Source: Balneolaceae bacterium (lineage in GTDB: Bacteria > Bacteroidota > Rhodothermia > Balneolales > Balneolaceae). Taken from it: a stretch of DNA of 64,000 nucleotides. Below, piece after piece: positions 47,722-54,390 of this stretch. The position numbers and the translations under genes were made by a program. The DNA is taken from contig VEMX01000002.1 of the NCBI GenBank assembly GCA_009711805.1, forward strand, positions 30,089 to 94,088, given 5' to 3'. A model generated the notes under the pieces. That model was not told the origin of the DNA. It did not search any database and was given only the letters and a program-made list of their open reading frames with translations. Numbering within the stretch: position 1 is the stretch's first letter; each line of letters opens with the position of its first letter.

Positions 47722-47879
47722 TTTTTTCTTTGTAAGAGCGATTCCAACGGTATCCCTTACAAATTTATCTGGCCATATTATGCAAATTTCAAGAATTTGA
47801 AATCCGTATAATATTGAAAAAACAGGAGTTTACTTGGTTTTTATGCGGATTTGAAATATTATGCGTCCTGTTATTGCAG

Positions 47880-47915
47880 ATTAGCAAATCTGCTCAATAC
47901 TATGTTATACCACAA
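47880..47915 (+). other. Candidate attI/first-cassette junction
   Basis: GTTATAC at 47904-47910 stands where the first cassette would join attI, between the integrase remnant (minus) and the first cassette gene. GTTATACCACAA (47904-47915) is complementary, with one wobble, to TTGTGGCATAAC (48561-48572) at the left of attC1, as expected for the two ends of one cassette. The preceding 47722-47880 stretch is AT-rich with a near-palindrome ATTTCAAGAATTTGAAAT and could hold promoters. Confidence 0.6.
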
Positions 47916-47935
47916 TTTTCACTTCGTCAGTTCTT

Positions 47936-48556
47936 ATGAAACCTAAAGCAGTAGATAAACATGCTAAGAAAATAGCAACTAAGAAATTTGGACTCCCCCC
48001 ATGCGTACATATTCCTGTTGCTGCTAGGACAGAAGAAGCTCTTCATCGCTACATTGGAAATACAACCCGGGTTTTAGCCGGCGGTAAGCCTAAAAAGGCA
48101 CTTCTCATTAATTGTTTTGAATTACCACCCAAAAATATCAAACTGCCAATCTGGGAACTTGAAAATTCAAAAATATTACGAAAACAATACCAAGTATGGG
48201 TTCATGTCGACTATTCAGAATATCGACGCGCATACCTTAGGGCATTTCCTGATAAAAAAGTAAGTAGCTTGGTTTTAGATCACGTACTTAACCGACGGGT
48301 AGCACGGCTTAAGGACTTTCGTTACCTCAGAATTGTTCCAATATCGAGAGCAGCTAATTCCAGTAGTGGGGGACTTAGTGAGAAGTGGGCAGTAGAATAT
48401 CATAGCTCATCGCGAATGAAAAAAATTAACGAAAATAGTCCTGTAAAGATTCAATATGCAGATCTCGCTGATATTGTAAAAATGTTAGACATAAAGACTG
48501 GCGGGAAACTGCAAAAACCAGTTAATGAAGCACAATACTTAGTCGACGAACCTTAA
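47936..48556 (+). CDS. Cassette-encoded protein, unknown; weak HNH-like pattern
   Basis: Protein of 206 residues in the first cassette. Basic N-terminus (KPKAVDKHAKKIATKKFG), a helical middle, then LVLDHVLNRRVARLKDFRYLRIVPISRAANSSSGGLSEKW. The D-H-x-x-N-R-R followed by an Asn and Glu-Lys is reminiscent of an HNH-type metal-finger or ribosome-proximal fold, but the match is by eye and weak. No signal peptide or TM. attC1 begins ten bases after its stop, the usual cassette layout. Function unknown. Confidence 0.75.
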   Translation: MKPKAVDKHAKKIATKKFGLPPCVHIPVAARTEEALHRYIGNTTRVLAGGKPKKALLINCFELPPKNIKLPIWELENSKILRKQYQVWVHVDYSEYRRAYLRAFPDKKVSSLVLDHVLNRRVARLKDFRYLRIVPISRAANSSSGGLSEKWAVEYHSSSRMKKINENSPVKIQYADLADIVKMLDIKTGGKLQKPVNEAQYLVDEP

Positions 48557-48565
48557 TATTTTGTG

Positions 48566-48696
48566 GCATAACCAGCGCGTCAACTCGGACGTGCCTCGCC
48601 GTGGGCTGCCAGGTTTTAATTCATCAATTACTGTAGTACATTAAAAATCTAATTCAACATTGACCTGCACGCCGGTTACGCGCAATGCCGTTATGC
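48566..48696 (+). other. attC recombination site 1
   Basis: Outer repeats GCATAAC (48566-48572) and GTTATGC (48690-48696) are perfectly complementary. Inner GCGCGTCAAC (48575-48584) pairs with GGTTACGCGC (48674-48683), leaving one unpaired C, the strand-selecting bulge typical of attC. Spacers are 2 nt left and 6 nt right. Length 131. The interior shares GCCTCGCC and CTAATTCAACATT with attC4. Confidence 0.85.
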
Positions 48697-48731
48697 TTTC
48701 CCAACTCCTGTATTATGAGCTATAATTTTGG

Positions 48732-48739
48732 TATATTTG
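48732..48739 (+). promoter_or_regulatory. Candidate -7 promoter box of the antitoxin gene
   Basis: TATATTTG matches TAnnTTTG and lies only five bases before the ATG at 48744, which would give a leaderless or nearly leaderless transcript. It would allow cassette-internal expression of the antitoxin. Confidence 0.4.
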
Positions 48740-48743
48740 GACT

Positions 48744-48917
48744 ATGAAATCAGCTTCCAAAAAGAAAAATATCGATACCATTTCCCGTGATGCCATGAAG
48801 TCTCAAAGAGTTTCATTTCGAATTGAAGGAATGAATATTCCGAAGCAGAGAGCGGAACAAATTCGACGAGAAGTTGTCCGAGAGTTTCAAAACGGTTCTA
48901 CTTCTTCAAACTCCTGA
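48744..48917 (+). CDS. YhfG/VbhA-like antitoxin of Fic
   Basis: Protein of 57 residues. SFRIEG at 24-29 fits the Fic-inhibitory consensus (S/T)xxxE(G/N), whose Glu blocks ATP binding in class I Fic proteins. The sequence around it (VSFRIEGMNIPKQ) resembles the RRLEGIDIP segment of YhfG. Its 3' end overlaps the fic gene tail to tail by 20 bases (48898-48917) on the opposite strand, unlike usual fic loci where the antitoxin precedes the toxin on the same strand. The start ATG has a promoter-like box just upstream. Identification is by motif and neighbourhood. Confidence 0.75.
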   Translation: MKSASKKKNIDTISRDAMKSQRVSFRIEGMNIPKQRAEQIRREVVREFQNGSTSSNS

Positions 48918-49482
48918 AAAGCCGGGTCATGGGTTCGTAATTCTTATCTGCTGCTGCCTGAACAGCTGTAATATATTCCGGCATACTTTTCTCGGTAATA
49001 TTTTCAAAATTGAACCGCTCGAATCCTCTCTTCATTGCGATAAGGTCTGCAAACAGTCTCGCTGTCCGCCCATTCCCTTCTCGAAATGGATGAATAAATA
49101 GAAACTCGGCATGAAGTGGTGCAGCGTGCTCAATTAGTTCCTCATAATCTGTAAATGCATCTGGTAATGGGCTCAGGAATTCTTTTTCAAATTCCTCAAT
49201 AGCGGATGGGAGAAATTTGGCGGCGGGAAACATGAATCCACCTTTGGACAAATTAACTTGTCGCAACTCTCCTGCAAATTCATACAAGTGACTGAATGCT
49301 GTTTTATGAATTGCAGAGATAAGTTCCCAGTTAAATTTGTTTATATCATCCAGTTCAGCTTCAAACTTGATTTCAGCTCTCAAAAATCCCCGGTATTCTT
49401 CCTCTGCGATTTGTCCAGGATCTGTCAAACCGAGTTTATTCGGAAGAATCTCATCTTCTGATTTTGGTGTCTTGTACTTCAT
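48898..49482 (-). CDS. Fic-family AMP-transferase toxin
   Basis: Filamentation-induced-by-cAMP domain protein of 194 residues that transfers AMP from ATP to hydroxyl groups of target proteins. Complete motif HPFREGNGRTAR (131-142) with catalytic His, and the flap region (LSKGGFMFPAAKFLPSAIEEF). N-terminal start MKYKTPKSEDEILPNKLG matches the stand-alone class I Fic layout. No inhibitory helix is visible in its own sequence, which fits the separate antitoxin on the opposite strand. It lies in the second cassette, transcribed towards attC1. Confidence 0.9.
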   Translation of the reverse strand: MKYKTPKSEDEILPNKLGLTDPGQIAEEEYRGFLRAEIKFEAELDDINKFNWELISAIHKTAFSHLYEFAGELRQVNLSKGGFMFPAAKFLPSAIEEFEKEFLSPLPDAFTDYEELIEHAAPLHAEFLFIHPFREGNGRTARLFADLIAMKRGFERFNFENITEKSMPEYITAVQAAADKNYEPMTRLFRSLKK

Positions 49483-49609
49483 AGAGTAATGATACTATGA
49501 AATCAGGTGAATCGCATTATAACCTCTTTAAAAAGGACATTGTCAAGGGCACATAGTTTCCCCACCGTAGATGTTACGTTTCTCTAATACTCATTATAGC
49601 AAAATGCCG

Positions 49610-49760
49610 TTTCATCCTCTAATGGCGTGGCCGGTCAGGTGATCTTTCCGGCGCTACCGGCGTTCCCCCGAAGGGAAGTCGTTGGCTCAAACATCTTTAC
49701 GGGCTTATTTCTGCCACTCCGGGCAGAACTGTTCCAAACCGTTGGAACCATCCCAGATCT
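49610..49760. ncRNA. Structured noncoding element, copy 1
   Basis: 151-base element with three hairpins: TTCCC/GGGAA (49663-49677), TTCTGCC/GGCAGAA (49709-49728) and GTTCCAA/TTGGAAC (49731-49748), linked by conserved TTTACGGGCTTAT and ATCCCAGATCT. Copy 2 (51787-51951) keeps the linkers and the pairings but not the first and third stem sequences, evidence for selection on structure. It lies in the 364-base gap between fic and an IS remnant; no gene is seen there. Function unknown; strand not determined. Confidence 0.6.
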
Positions 49761-49830
49761 AAAACCGAACCAACAACTCATTGTCCCAATCAAACGGTGC
49801 GAGCCTGGCTGCCTGGCGGGGCAGCCGCTC

Positions 49831-49852
49831 TGTTATGCGCCCGGGCTTATGG
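49831..49852 (+). other. Right-half attC-like remnant
   Basis: TGTTATGCG followed after six bases by CTTATGG has the same order as the right ends of attC2 and attC4 (CGTTATGCG...GTTATAC; CTTATGCG...GTTAGCC), but R' lacks the initial G and no matching left half is seen. It abuts the truncated end of the IS110-family transposase. Confidence 0.4.
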
Positions 49853-50059
49853 GTTGTGGCTATTCCACCAGTCGGCCACCCAGTACCAATAGCTGGTGCA
49901 TTCCACAACGGCCTGAACCGACTGCCCGAATTGGGAAAAGAACCGACCCAGATTCACCGGAGTCGTGGATAGCTTCTGCTCATCCAGTAATTTCCCATTG
50001 TCATTGATGGCTACAAGTGTCATATTTCGGCTATGTAAATCGATTCCTGTGTGAATCAT
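49847..50059 (-). pseudogene. IS110-family transposase, 5' fragment
   Basis: 70 residues corresponding to the start of an IS110/IS1111 DEDD transposase: MIHTGIDLHSRNMTLVAINDNG (first catalytic Asp in GIDLH), TTPVNLGRFFSQF, and VECTSYWYWVADWW. A full-length enzyme has about 320-400 residues, so more than 80 percent is gone. AAGGAGG lies upstream of the ATG. The break lies at the attC-like sequence 49831-49852. Confidence 0.85.
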
Positions 50060-50123
50060 GATGTCCTCCTTAGTTTTGTTATTGGGGAATAACTAATCTA
50101 AGTGGGGACATCTTTTTTGTAAA
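49847..50123 (-). mobile_element. IS110-family remnant abutting attC2
   Basis: Includes the transposase fragment and the noncoding end 50060-50123. The outer end of the remnant lies directly against the left arm of attC2 (50124). The IS1111-attC group of this family is known to insert into attC sites (established knowledge), which fits the position. Confidence 0.65.
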
Positions 50124-50245
50124 GATCAACCGCATTAACGGCGGACGCAGACGTGGCTTTGGTTAAATTTCTTGCCAATGATTGTTCAAATGTTTAGCCT
50201 TTTAAAAATCATAATCGCCGCTCGTTATGCGCTGGGTCGTTATAC
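50124..50245 (+). other. attC recombination site 2 (left arm partly altered)
   Basis: CGCATTAACG (50131-50140) pairs with CGTTATGCG (50223-50231), leaving one unpaired T. The right end is GTTATAC (50239-50245). The left outer repeat GATCAAC (50124-50130) is only partly complementary, possibly changed by the adjoining IS. Length 122. Same arrangement as the other sites (1-2 nt left spacer, 7 nt right spacer). Confidence 0.7.
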
Positions 50246-50298
50246 TCCTTCCCCTATTCGTTCGTTTTAAAAGTGGTTTAGATTAATTACATTTAAAT

Positions 50299-50538
50299 AT
50301 GTCTGAAAAAGAACTCATAAAACAACTCAAGAAACTTCCATCTGAAGCTCAACAAGAAGCGGCGGATTTTATCGAATTTCTATCTAAAAAGTATTTTCAA
50401 CAATCAGAAGAAACTGATACATCTAAGAAAACGTCCATTCTGGAAAGTTCCTTTCGGGGTATGTGGAAAGATCGGGAAGACATGCAGGACAGTACGAAAT
50501 GGGTTCGGGAACTTAGGAAAAGCCGTTTTTCTGACTAA
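50299..50538 (+). CDS. DUF2281-type antitoxin
   Basis: Protein of 79 residues with the DUF2281 start (MSEKELIKQLKKLPSEAQQEAADFIEFLSKKYF) and a C-terminal toxin-binding segment (SFRGMWKDREDMQDSTKWVRELRKSRF), typical of VapB-like antitoxins paired with PIN toxins. Eight bases separate it from the PIN gene. Intact, although the toxin gene has a stop codon. Located in the third cassette between attC2 and attC3. Confidence 0.85.
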   Translation: MSEKELIKQLKKLPSEAQQEAADFIEFLSKKYFQQSEETDTSKKTSILESSFRGMWKDREDMQDSTKWVRELRKSRFSD

Positions 50539-50546
50539 TCTATCAT

Positions 50547-50948
50547 ATGGCTCAACTTGTAATTATTGACACAGATATTCTCATCGACTTTAGCCTTGAT
50601 AGATCCGATGCCGTTAAAACAATGGCTGATCTGGAAGACTAATTTATATTGAATATCAGTGTAATCACAGCTATGGAACTGTATGCTGGTTGCCGAAGTA
50701 AGAAGGAGTTAAAGAAAGTGGATGAATTACTTTCAGGTCTTCATATAGAATTTGTCACAAAGCCAATTTCCCAGCAAGCACTTGAACTAATGAAAGAATT
50801 CAGGTCTAGCCATGGCGTAGAAATTAATGATATGTTGATAGCCGCAACTTCTTTAGATTTGAAAGCAAAAATGATTAGTAAAAATCAGAAGCACTATAAG
50901 TTTTTACCAGATATAGAGCTCCTTGAATTTCCGTTTAGCGGAGTATAA
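50547..50948 (+). pseudogene. PIN-domain (VapC-like) toxin with in-frame TAA
   Basis: The frame reads MAQLVIIDTDILIDFSLDRS (first catalytic Asp), then LED and a TAA at 50640-50642, then continues in the same frame with FILNISVITAMELYAGC, HGVEINDMLIAATSLDLKAKMISKNQKHY and LLEFPF. All PIN acidic positions are present on either side of the stop. A single base change (for example from CAA) would restore a 133-residue protein. The final TAA overlaps the left repeat of attC3 (50943-50949). Confidence 0.85.
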
Positions 50949-51072
50949 CCACGGTTTCAACGCGTTTGGCCGCTGTATGCCAGCTCAACATTTGTTGGCT
51001 AAAAGAAATTCTCAGCTTTAATTACATTACCAGCCAATAAGGCCAAGCCGGTTAAACCGCAGGCCGTTATAG
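50943..51072 (+). other. attC recombination site 3
   Basis: Best-preserved site. GTATAAC (50943-50949) and GTTATAG (51066-51072) are the outer repeats; CGGTTTCAAC (50952-50961) pairs with GTTAAACCG (51051-51059), leaving one unpaired C. Further inside, TTGGCC pairs with GGCCAA. GGAGTATAAC (50940-50949) is the exact complement of GTTATACTCC (50239-50248) at the start of the same cassette. Length 130. Confidence 0.88.
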
Positions 51073-51170
51073 GGCTTATCTTTATAAAGCCCATAGAAAC
51101 AAAATATGATAAGCGGTATAAAATAATCCTACTTTATAAAAAACAACCGAAACTGAAAAAAAATTAATTG

Positions 51171-51668
51171 ATGGGCGAGTGGTTAGAGTTTGCAATTTAT
51201 GCGGTCTTAATTGGAACAGGTGCTACTATTCTAATGGATTGTTGGGCGATATTTTTGAAGCGAGGTTTGGGTATAAAATCGCTTGATTACTGTATGCTCG
51301 GGCGATGGATCGGTCATCTTTCGCATCGTCGTTTCCTTCATAACAATATTAGCCAATCAGGAAAAGTTGACAGTGAATGCCTCATTGGATGGACAGCCCA
51401 CTATGCTATCGGAATTACATTTTCATTTCTGCTATTAGTGATTTGGGGGCTTAGTTGGGCAGAACAACCAACCTTGCTACCTGCCTTGATAATCGGTATT
51501 GTCACTGTAGTCGCTCCGTTTTTTTTATTGCAGCCGGGAATGGGAGCTGGAGTTGCAGCCTCAAAAACTCCACAACCAAATATCTCTCGCTTACTCAGCA
51601 TTGCTGCACACACAGCCTACGGTATTGGGCTTTATCTTTCCGCCTTATTTCTGACTCTGCTAATTTAA
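51171..51668 (+). CDS. DUF2938-family membrane protein
   Basis: Integral membrane protein of 165 residues with four hydrophobic segments. N-terminal VLIGTGATILMDCWAIFLKRGLGIKSLDYCMLGRWIGHL and middle GWTAHYAIGITFSFLL, LQPGMGAGVAASKTPQPNISRL and AHTAYGIGLYLSALFL match DUF2938. ATG 51171 is preferred over TTG 51168. Gene of the fourth cassette. Function of the family is unknown. The cassette's own right boundary seems damaged: GCCCTATACC (51696-51705) is 9/10 complementary to the cassette start (51066-51075) but no attC continues from it. Confidence 0.85.
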   Translation: MGEWLEFAIYAVLIGTGATILMDCWAIFLKRGLGIKSLDYCMLGRWIGHLSHRRFLHNNISQSGKVDSECLIGWTAHYAIGITFSFLLLVIWGLSWAEQPTLLPALIIGIVTVVAPFFLLQPGMGAGVAASKTPQPNISRLLSIAAHTAYGIGLYLSALFLTLLI

Positions 51669-51786
51669 CTCTATTATCTTTTCTAAAATAAAAACGCCCT
51701 ATACCCCCCCCCTTTAAAAAGGGAAATGTCAAGTAGATAGTCCTCACCCAGGGTTCTTCTTCTCACTTTTCATTCATACATCCTCG

Positions 51787-51951
51787 TTTCAAACCTTTAG
51801 CTGGCAACCGGTGTCGTTGATCAAGCTTGGATTACCTGTTCACCAAAGCTTTAGCGTCGGTGAACCTGCCGGCATCCAAACCCCTTTACGGGCTTATCTT
51901 CTGCCAATGGGCAGAAGTTGCCTCGGTAATTACCGAGACTATCCCAGATCT
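51787..51951. ncRNA. Structured noncoding element, copy 2
   Basis: Related to 49610-49760. Hairpins GTTCACC/GGTGAAC (51838-51865), TTCTGCC/GGCAGAA (51899-51916) and CTCGGTAA/TTACCGAG (51922-51937), with linkers TTTACGGGCTTAT and ATCCCAGATCT conserved. attC4 starts ten bases later. The region 51669-52266 contains this element, attC4 and promoter-like boxes but no gene. Confidence 0.6.
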
Positions 51952-51961
51952 TTAACCGGCC

Positions 51962-52086
51962 AGCCAACCCGCATTAAGGGGACACGCCTCGCCAATTCTT
52001 TGCCCCTCTTGGTTTTAAGTCTCTTCTTTCGTTAGTTGCTAATTCAACATTCATTTGAGTGCAGCTTATGCGCCATGTCGTTAGCC
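51962..52086 (+). other. attC recombination site 4, end of array
   Basis: Outer AGCCAAC (51962-51968) and GTTAGCC (52080-52086) pair with one mismatch and one wobble. Inner CGCATTAAG (51970-51978) pairs with CTTATGCG (52065-52072), leaving one unpaired T. Interior shares GCCTCGCC, GGTTTTAA and CTAATTCAACATT with attC1. Length 125. No further site is seen to its right. Confidence 0.75.
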
Positions 52087-52176
52087 AACCCTCAGGTGTT
52101 GATAACAATGCACCACTATTCCCAATTGACAACTCTTAATTGACAATTGCCAAATCGATCATTGAACAATTAATCA

Positions 52177-52234
52177 TTGTGACAGAAAATCCCGTTATAT
52201 CTTTGTGCTTTAGGGCGGAATGGGGGTATATTTG
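52177..52234 (+). promoter_or_regulatory. Two candidate promoters of pyrC
   Basis: TTG (52177-52179) with TATCTTTG (52198-52205) at 18 bases, and TTTG (52202-52205) with TATATTTG (52227-52234) at 21 bases. Both fit the Bacteroidota TTTG/TAnnTTTG pattern loosely. The ATG of pyrC is at 52267. Confidence 0.45.
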
Positions 52235-52266
52235 AGCCGGAAATTTCAAAGCATAAAAAAGAGGAC

Positions 52267-53550
52267 ATGCTCCTAAAAAATCTGAAGCCGGTAAGCAATG
52301 CCCATAAAGGAGAAGAAACCGTCAACATCCGCGTAGAAGATGGAAAAGTCATTGAAATAGGCTCTGATCTGGAAGCACAGAAAGGCGAAGAAACACATAA
52401 TTTTGATGGAGCGTATGTATCTCCGGGCTGGATGGATATGCACATTCATCTGAGAGAACCGGGTTATGAGCACAAGGAAACCATAACAACCGGTTGCGAT
52501 GCAGCAGCTTTCGGAGGCTTCACCGCTGTAGCTTGTATGCCCAATACCAATCCACCAATTCATACCCGCGATGTGGTGGAATACATCACCAAGAAAGCAG
52601 AAAATCTGGCGGTAGATGTGCATCCCATTGCCTGTGTAACCAAAGACCGGGCAGGCAAATCCATAGCCGAAATGGCTGATATGCAGGAGGGAGGGGCTGT
52701 TGCCTTTAGTGATGACGGTGACCCCGTCGCCGACTCGCAGGTGATGAGAGTGGCTTTGGAATACTCGTCTATGCTGAATGCCCCCATCATTAACCACGAA
52801 GAAGACTTAGCACTCTCCCGGCCGGGACATATGAATGAAGGCAAAGTAGCTACCCGTCTTGGCTTGGACGGGACCCCCGGAATAGCCGAAGAAGTGATGA
52901 TTGCCCGCGACATTATGTTGGCAGATTACACTGGCGGACATATCCATGTGGCGCATATCAGTACCCGGAATGCCGTGGACCTGGTACGGCAGGCCAAGAA
53001 AAAAGGCATTAATGTAACCACCGAGGTTTGTGCGCACCATTTTGATTTAACAGATGAGGAGATCGACCGCCAGAACTTTGATACTAACTTTAAAATGCAC
53101 CCGCCCCTGCGGACACAGGATGATGTGGATGCCATGATCGAAGGGCTGGTAGATGGGACCATTGATGTGATATGCACCGATCATGCTCCCCATGCTATCG
53201 AAGAAAAGGAAGTGGAGTTCATTTATGCGCCCAATGGTATTATAGGCTTGGAAACGGCATGGAGCATCACCAACCAGCAACTGTACAAAACCGGAAAGCT
53301 GGACCTGCAGCAATTGATGGATAAACTGGTATACAATCCCCGAAATATTCTGAACCTGGATGTGCCGGAAATTAAAGAGGGCGCAGATGCAAACCTCACC
53401 TTCTTTAATACCGACGAAGAGTGGACTTTTGATGCAAAGAATGTGCGCTCTAAATCCAAAAACTCCCCTTACCTGGATAAGAAGTTAAAAGGTCGAGCAG
53501 TTGGGATCTACAACAAAGGTCAACTGGTATTAAATGAGATCCGGAATTAA
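52267..53550 (+). CDS. pyrC: Dihydroorotase
   Basis: Cyclises carbamoyl aspartate to dihydroorotate in pyrimidine synthesis. Class I, 427 residues. Zinc motif MDMHIHLREPGYEHKETITTG, then TAVACMPNTNPP, IINHEEDLALS, IHVAHISTRNAVDLV, EVCAHHFDLTDEE and ICTDHAPHAIEEKE (catalytic Asp). First housekeeping gene right of the integron array. Confidence 0.96.
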   Translation: MLLKNLKPVSNAHKGEETVNIRVEDGKVIEIGSDLEAQKGEETHNFDGAYVSPGWMDMHIHLREPGYEHKETITTGCDAAAFGGFTAVACMPNTNPPIHTRDVVEYITKKAENLAVDVHPIACVTKDRAGKSIAEMADMQEGGAVAFSDDGDPVADSQVMRVALEYSSMLNAPIINHEEDLALSRPGHMNEGKVATRLGLDGTPGIAEEVMIARDIMLADYTGGHIHVAHISTRNAVDLVRQAKKKGINVTTEVCAHHFDLTDEEIDRQNFDTNFKMHPPLRTQDDVDAMIEGLVDGTIDVICTDHAPHAIEEKEVEFIYAPNGIIGLETAWSITNQQLYKTGKLDLQQLMDKLVYNPRNILNLDVPEIKEGADANLTFFNTDEEWTFDAKNVRSKSKNSPYLDKKLKGRAVGIYNKGQLVLNEIRN

Positions 53551-53611
53551 CCCAAAGCAAATCGCCGGTATCTTCAACAACAAGAAGATGAAGGTGAACC
53601 GCTGATTGCCC

Positions 53612-54289
53612 ATGATTTTAGCTGTTGAAACATCCACGAATATTTGTTCCGTTTCTTTTCAGGATACGCAGGGGAAAATCCATGAGAAACGGACTGAGCG
53701 AAAGGGCTCCCATTCGGAACTCCTGTTTATCTTTATCCGTGAGCTGATGGAAGAGCTCAATATTGAGATAGCAGACCTTGATGCGGTGTTGGTAAGTAAC
53801 GGCCCGGGTTCCTATACCGGGCTTCGCATAGCAGCAAGTGCGGTTAAAGGATTACTGTTTGGTTTAGATGTGGAAGTATATGCAGCCAATACCCTGGCAG
53901 GATTTGCTCAAGGAGGGCAAGAACTGGTAAAAAATTCTGATGCGAATGTGATTCATGCAGTCATCAATGCAAGAAGAAATCATTTGTACCACCAGCAATT
54001 CAGCTATGAGGATAGCTTAACTCCTATAACTGAAGCAGCTATCCTGGAGCTCGAAGCAATAGAGGCAATGCTTGAGGAAGGACACCTGATTGTGGGAACC
54101 GGGATAGAACGGCTGAGTGATGATAAGCGGAAAAGAACAGAAGTATATGGAACAGAAGCCGTACACGCCGGTTCACTGATTAAGCTGTTCAATAGTGCAT
54201 CGAAAGAATCTGTATTTAGTAAGACGAAGCCCGAAGAACTGGAATCCAATTATATTAGCAGCAGTCAGGTGAATAATACCACTGTATAA
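53612..54289 (+). CDS. tsaB: tRNA threonylcarbamoyladenosine biosynthesis protein TsaB
   Basis: Partner of TsaD in tRNA t6A37 synthesis. ASKHA-fold protein of 225 residues starting MILAVETSTNICSVSF, then GPGSYTGLRIAASAVKGLLFG. ATG 53612 is preferred over TTG 53606 because the beta-strand begins at once. C-terminal half (EPEELESNYI-like KPEELESNYI) is typical of TsaB. Between pyrC and accD on the plus strand. Confidence 0.93.
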   Translation: MILAVETSTNICSVSFQDTQGKIHEKRTERKGSHSELLFIFIRELMEELNIEIADLDAVLVSNGPGSYTGLRIAASAVKGLLFGLDVEVYAANTLAGFAQGGQELVKNSDANVIHAVINARRNHLYHQQFSYEDSLTPITEAAILELEAIEAMLEEGHLIVGTGIERLSDDKRKRTEVYGTEAVHAGSLIKLFNSASKESVFSKTKPEELESNYISSSQVNNTTV

Positions 54290-54390
54290 TGATCGGCAGC
54301 CTGGCAGTGTACCAGAGCTATAAATCAACATTCTAATTTAAGTTTCAGAATCTTTATTTTGGGACTTTACAAAATTTTAAAAACGGAAAT

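Noticed and set aside
49610..49760. Group II (IIC-attC) intron remnant as the source of the structured element
   Set aside because: No domain V hairpin with AGC triad and no reverse transcriptase fragment is seen in either copy.
49627..50007. Open frame of 126 codons on the plus strand across the structured element and IS remnant
   Set aside because: Its sequence is explained by hairpins and the reverse-strand transposase; composition is not protein-like.
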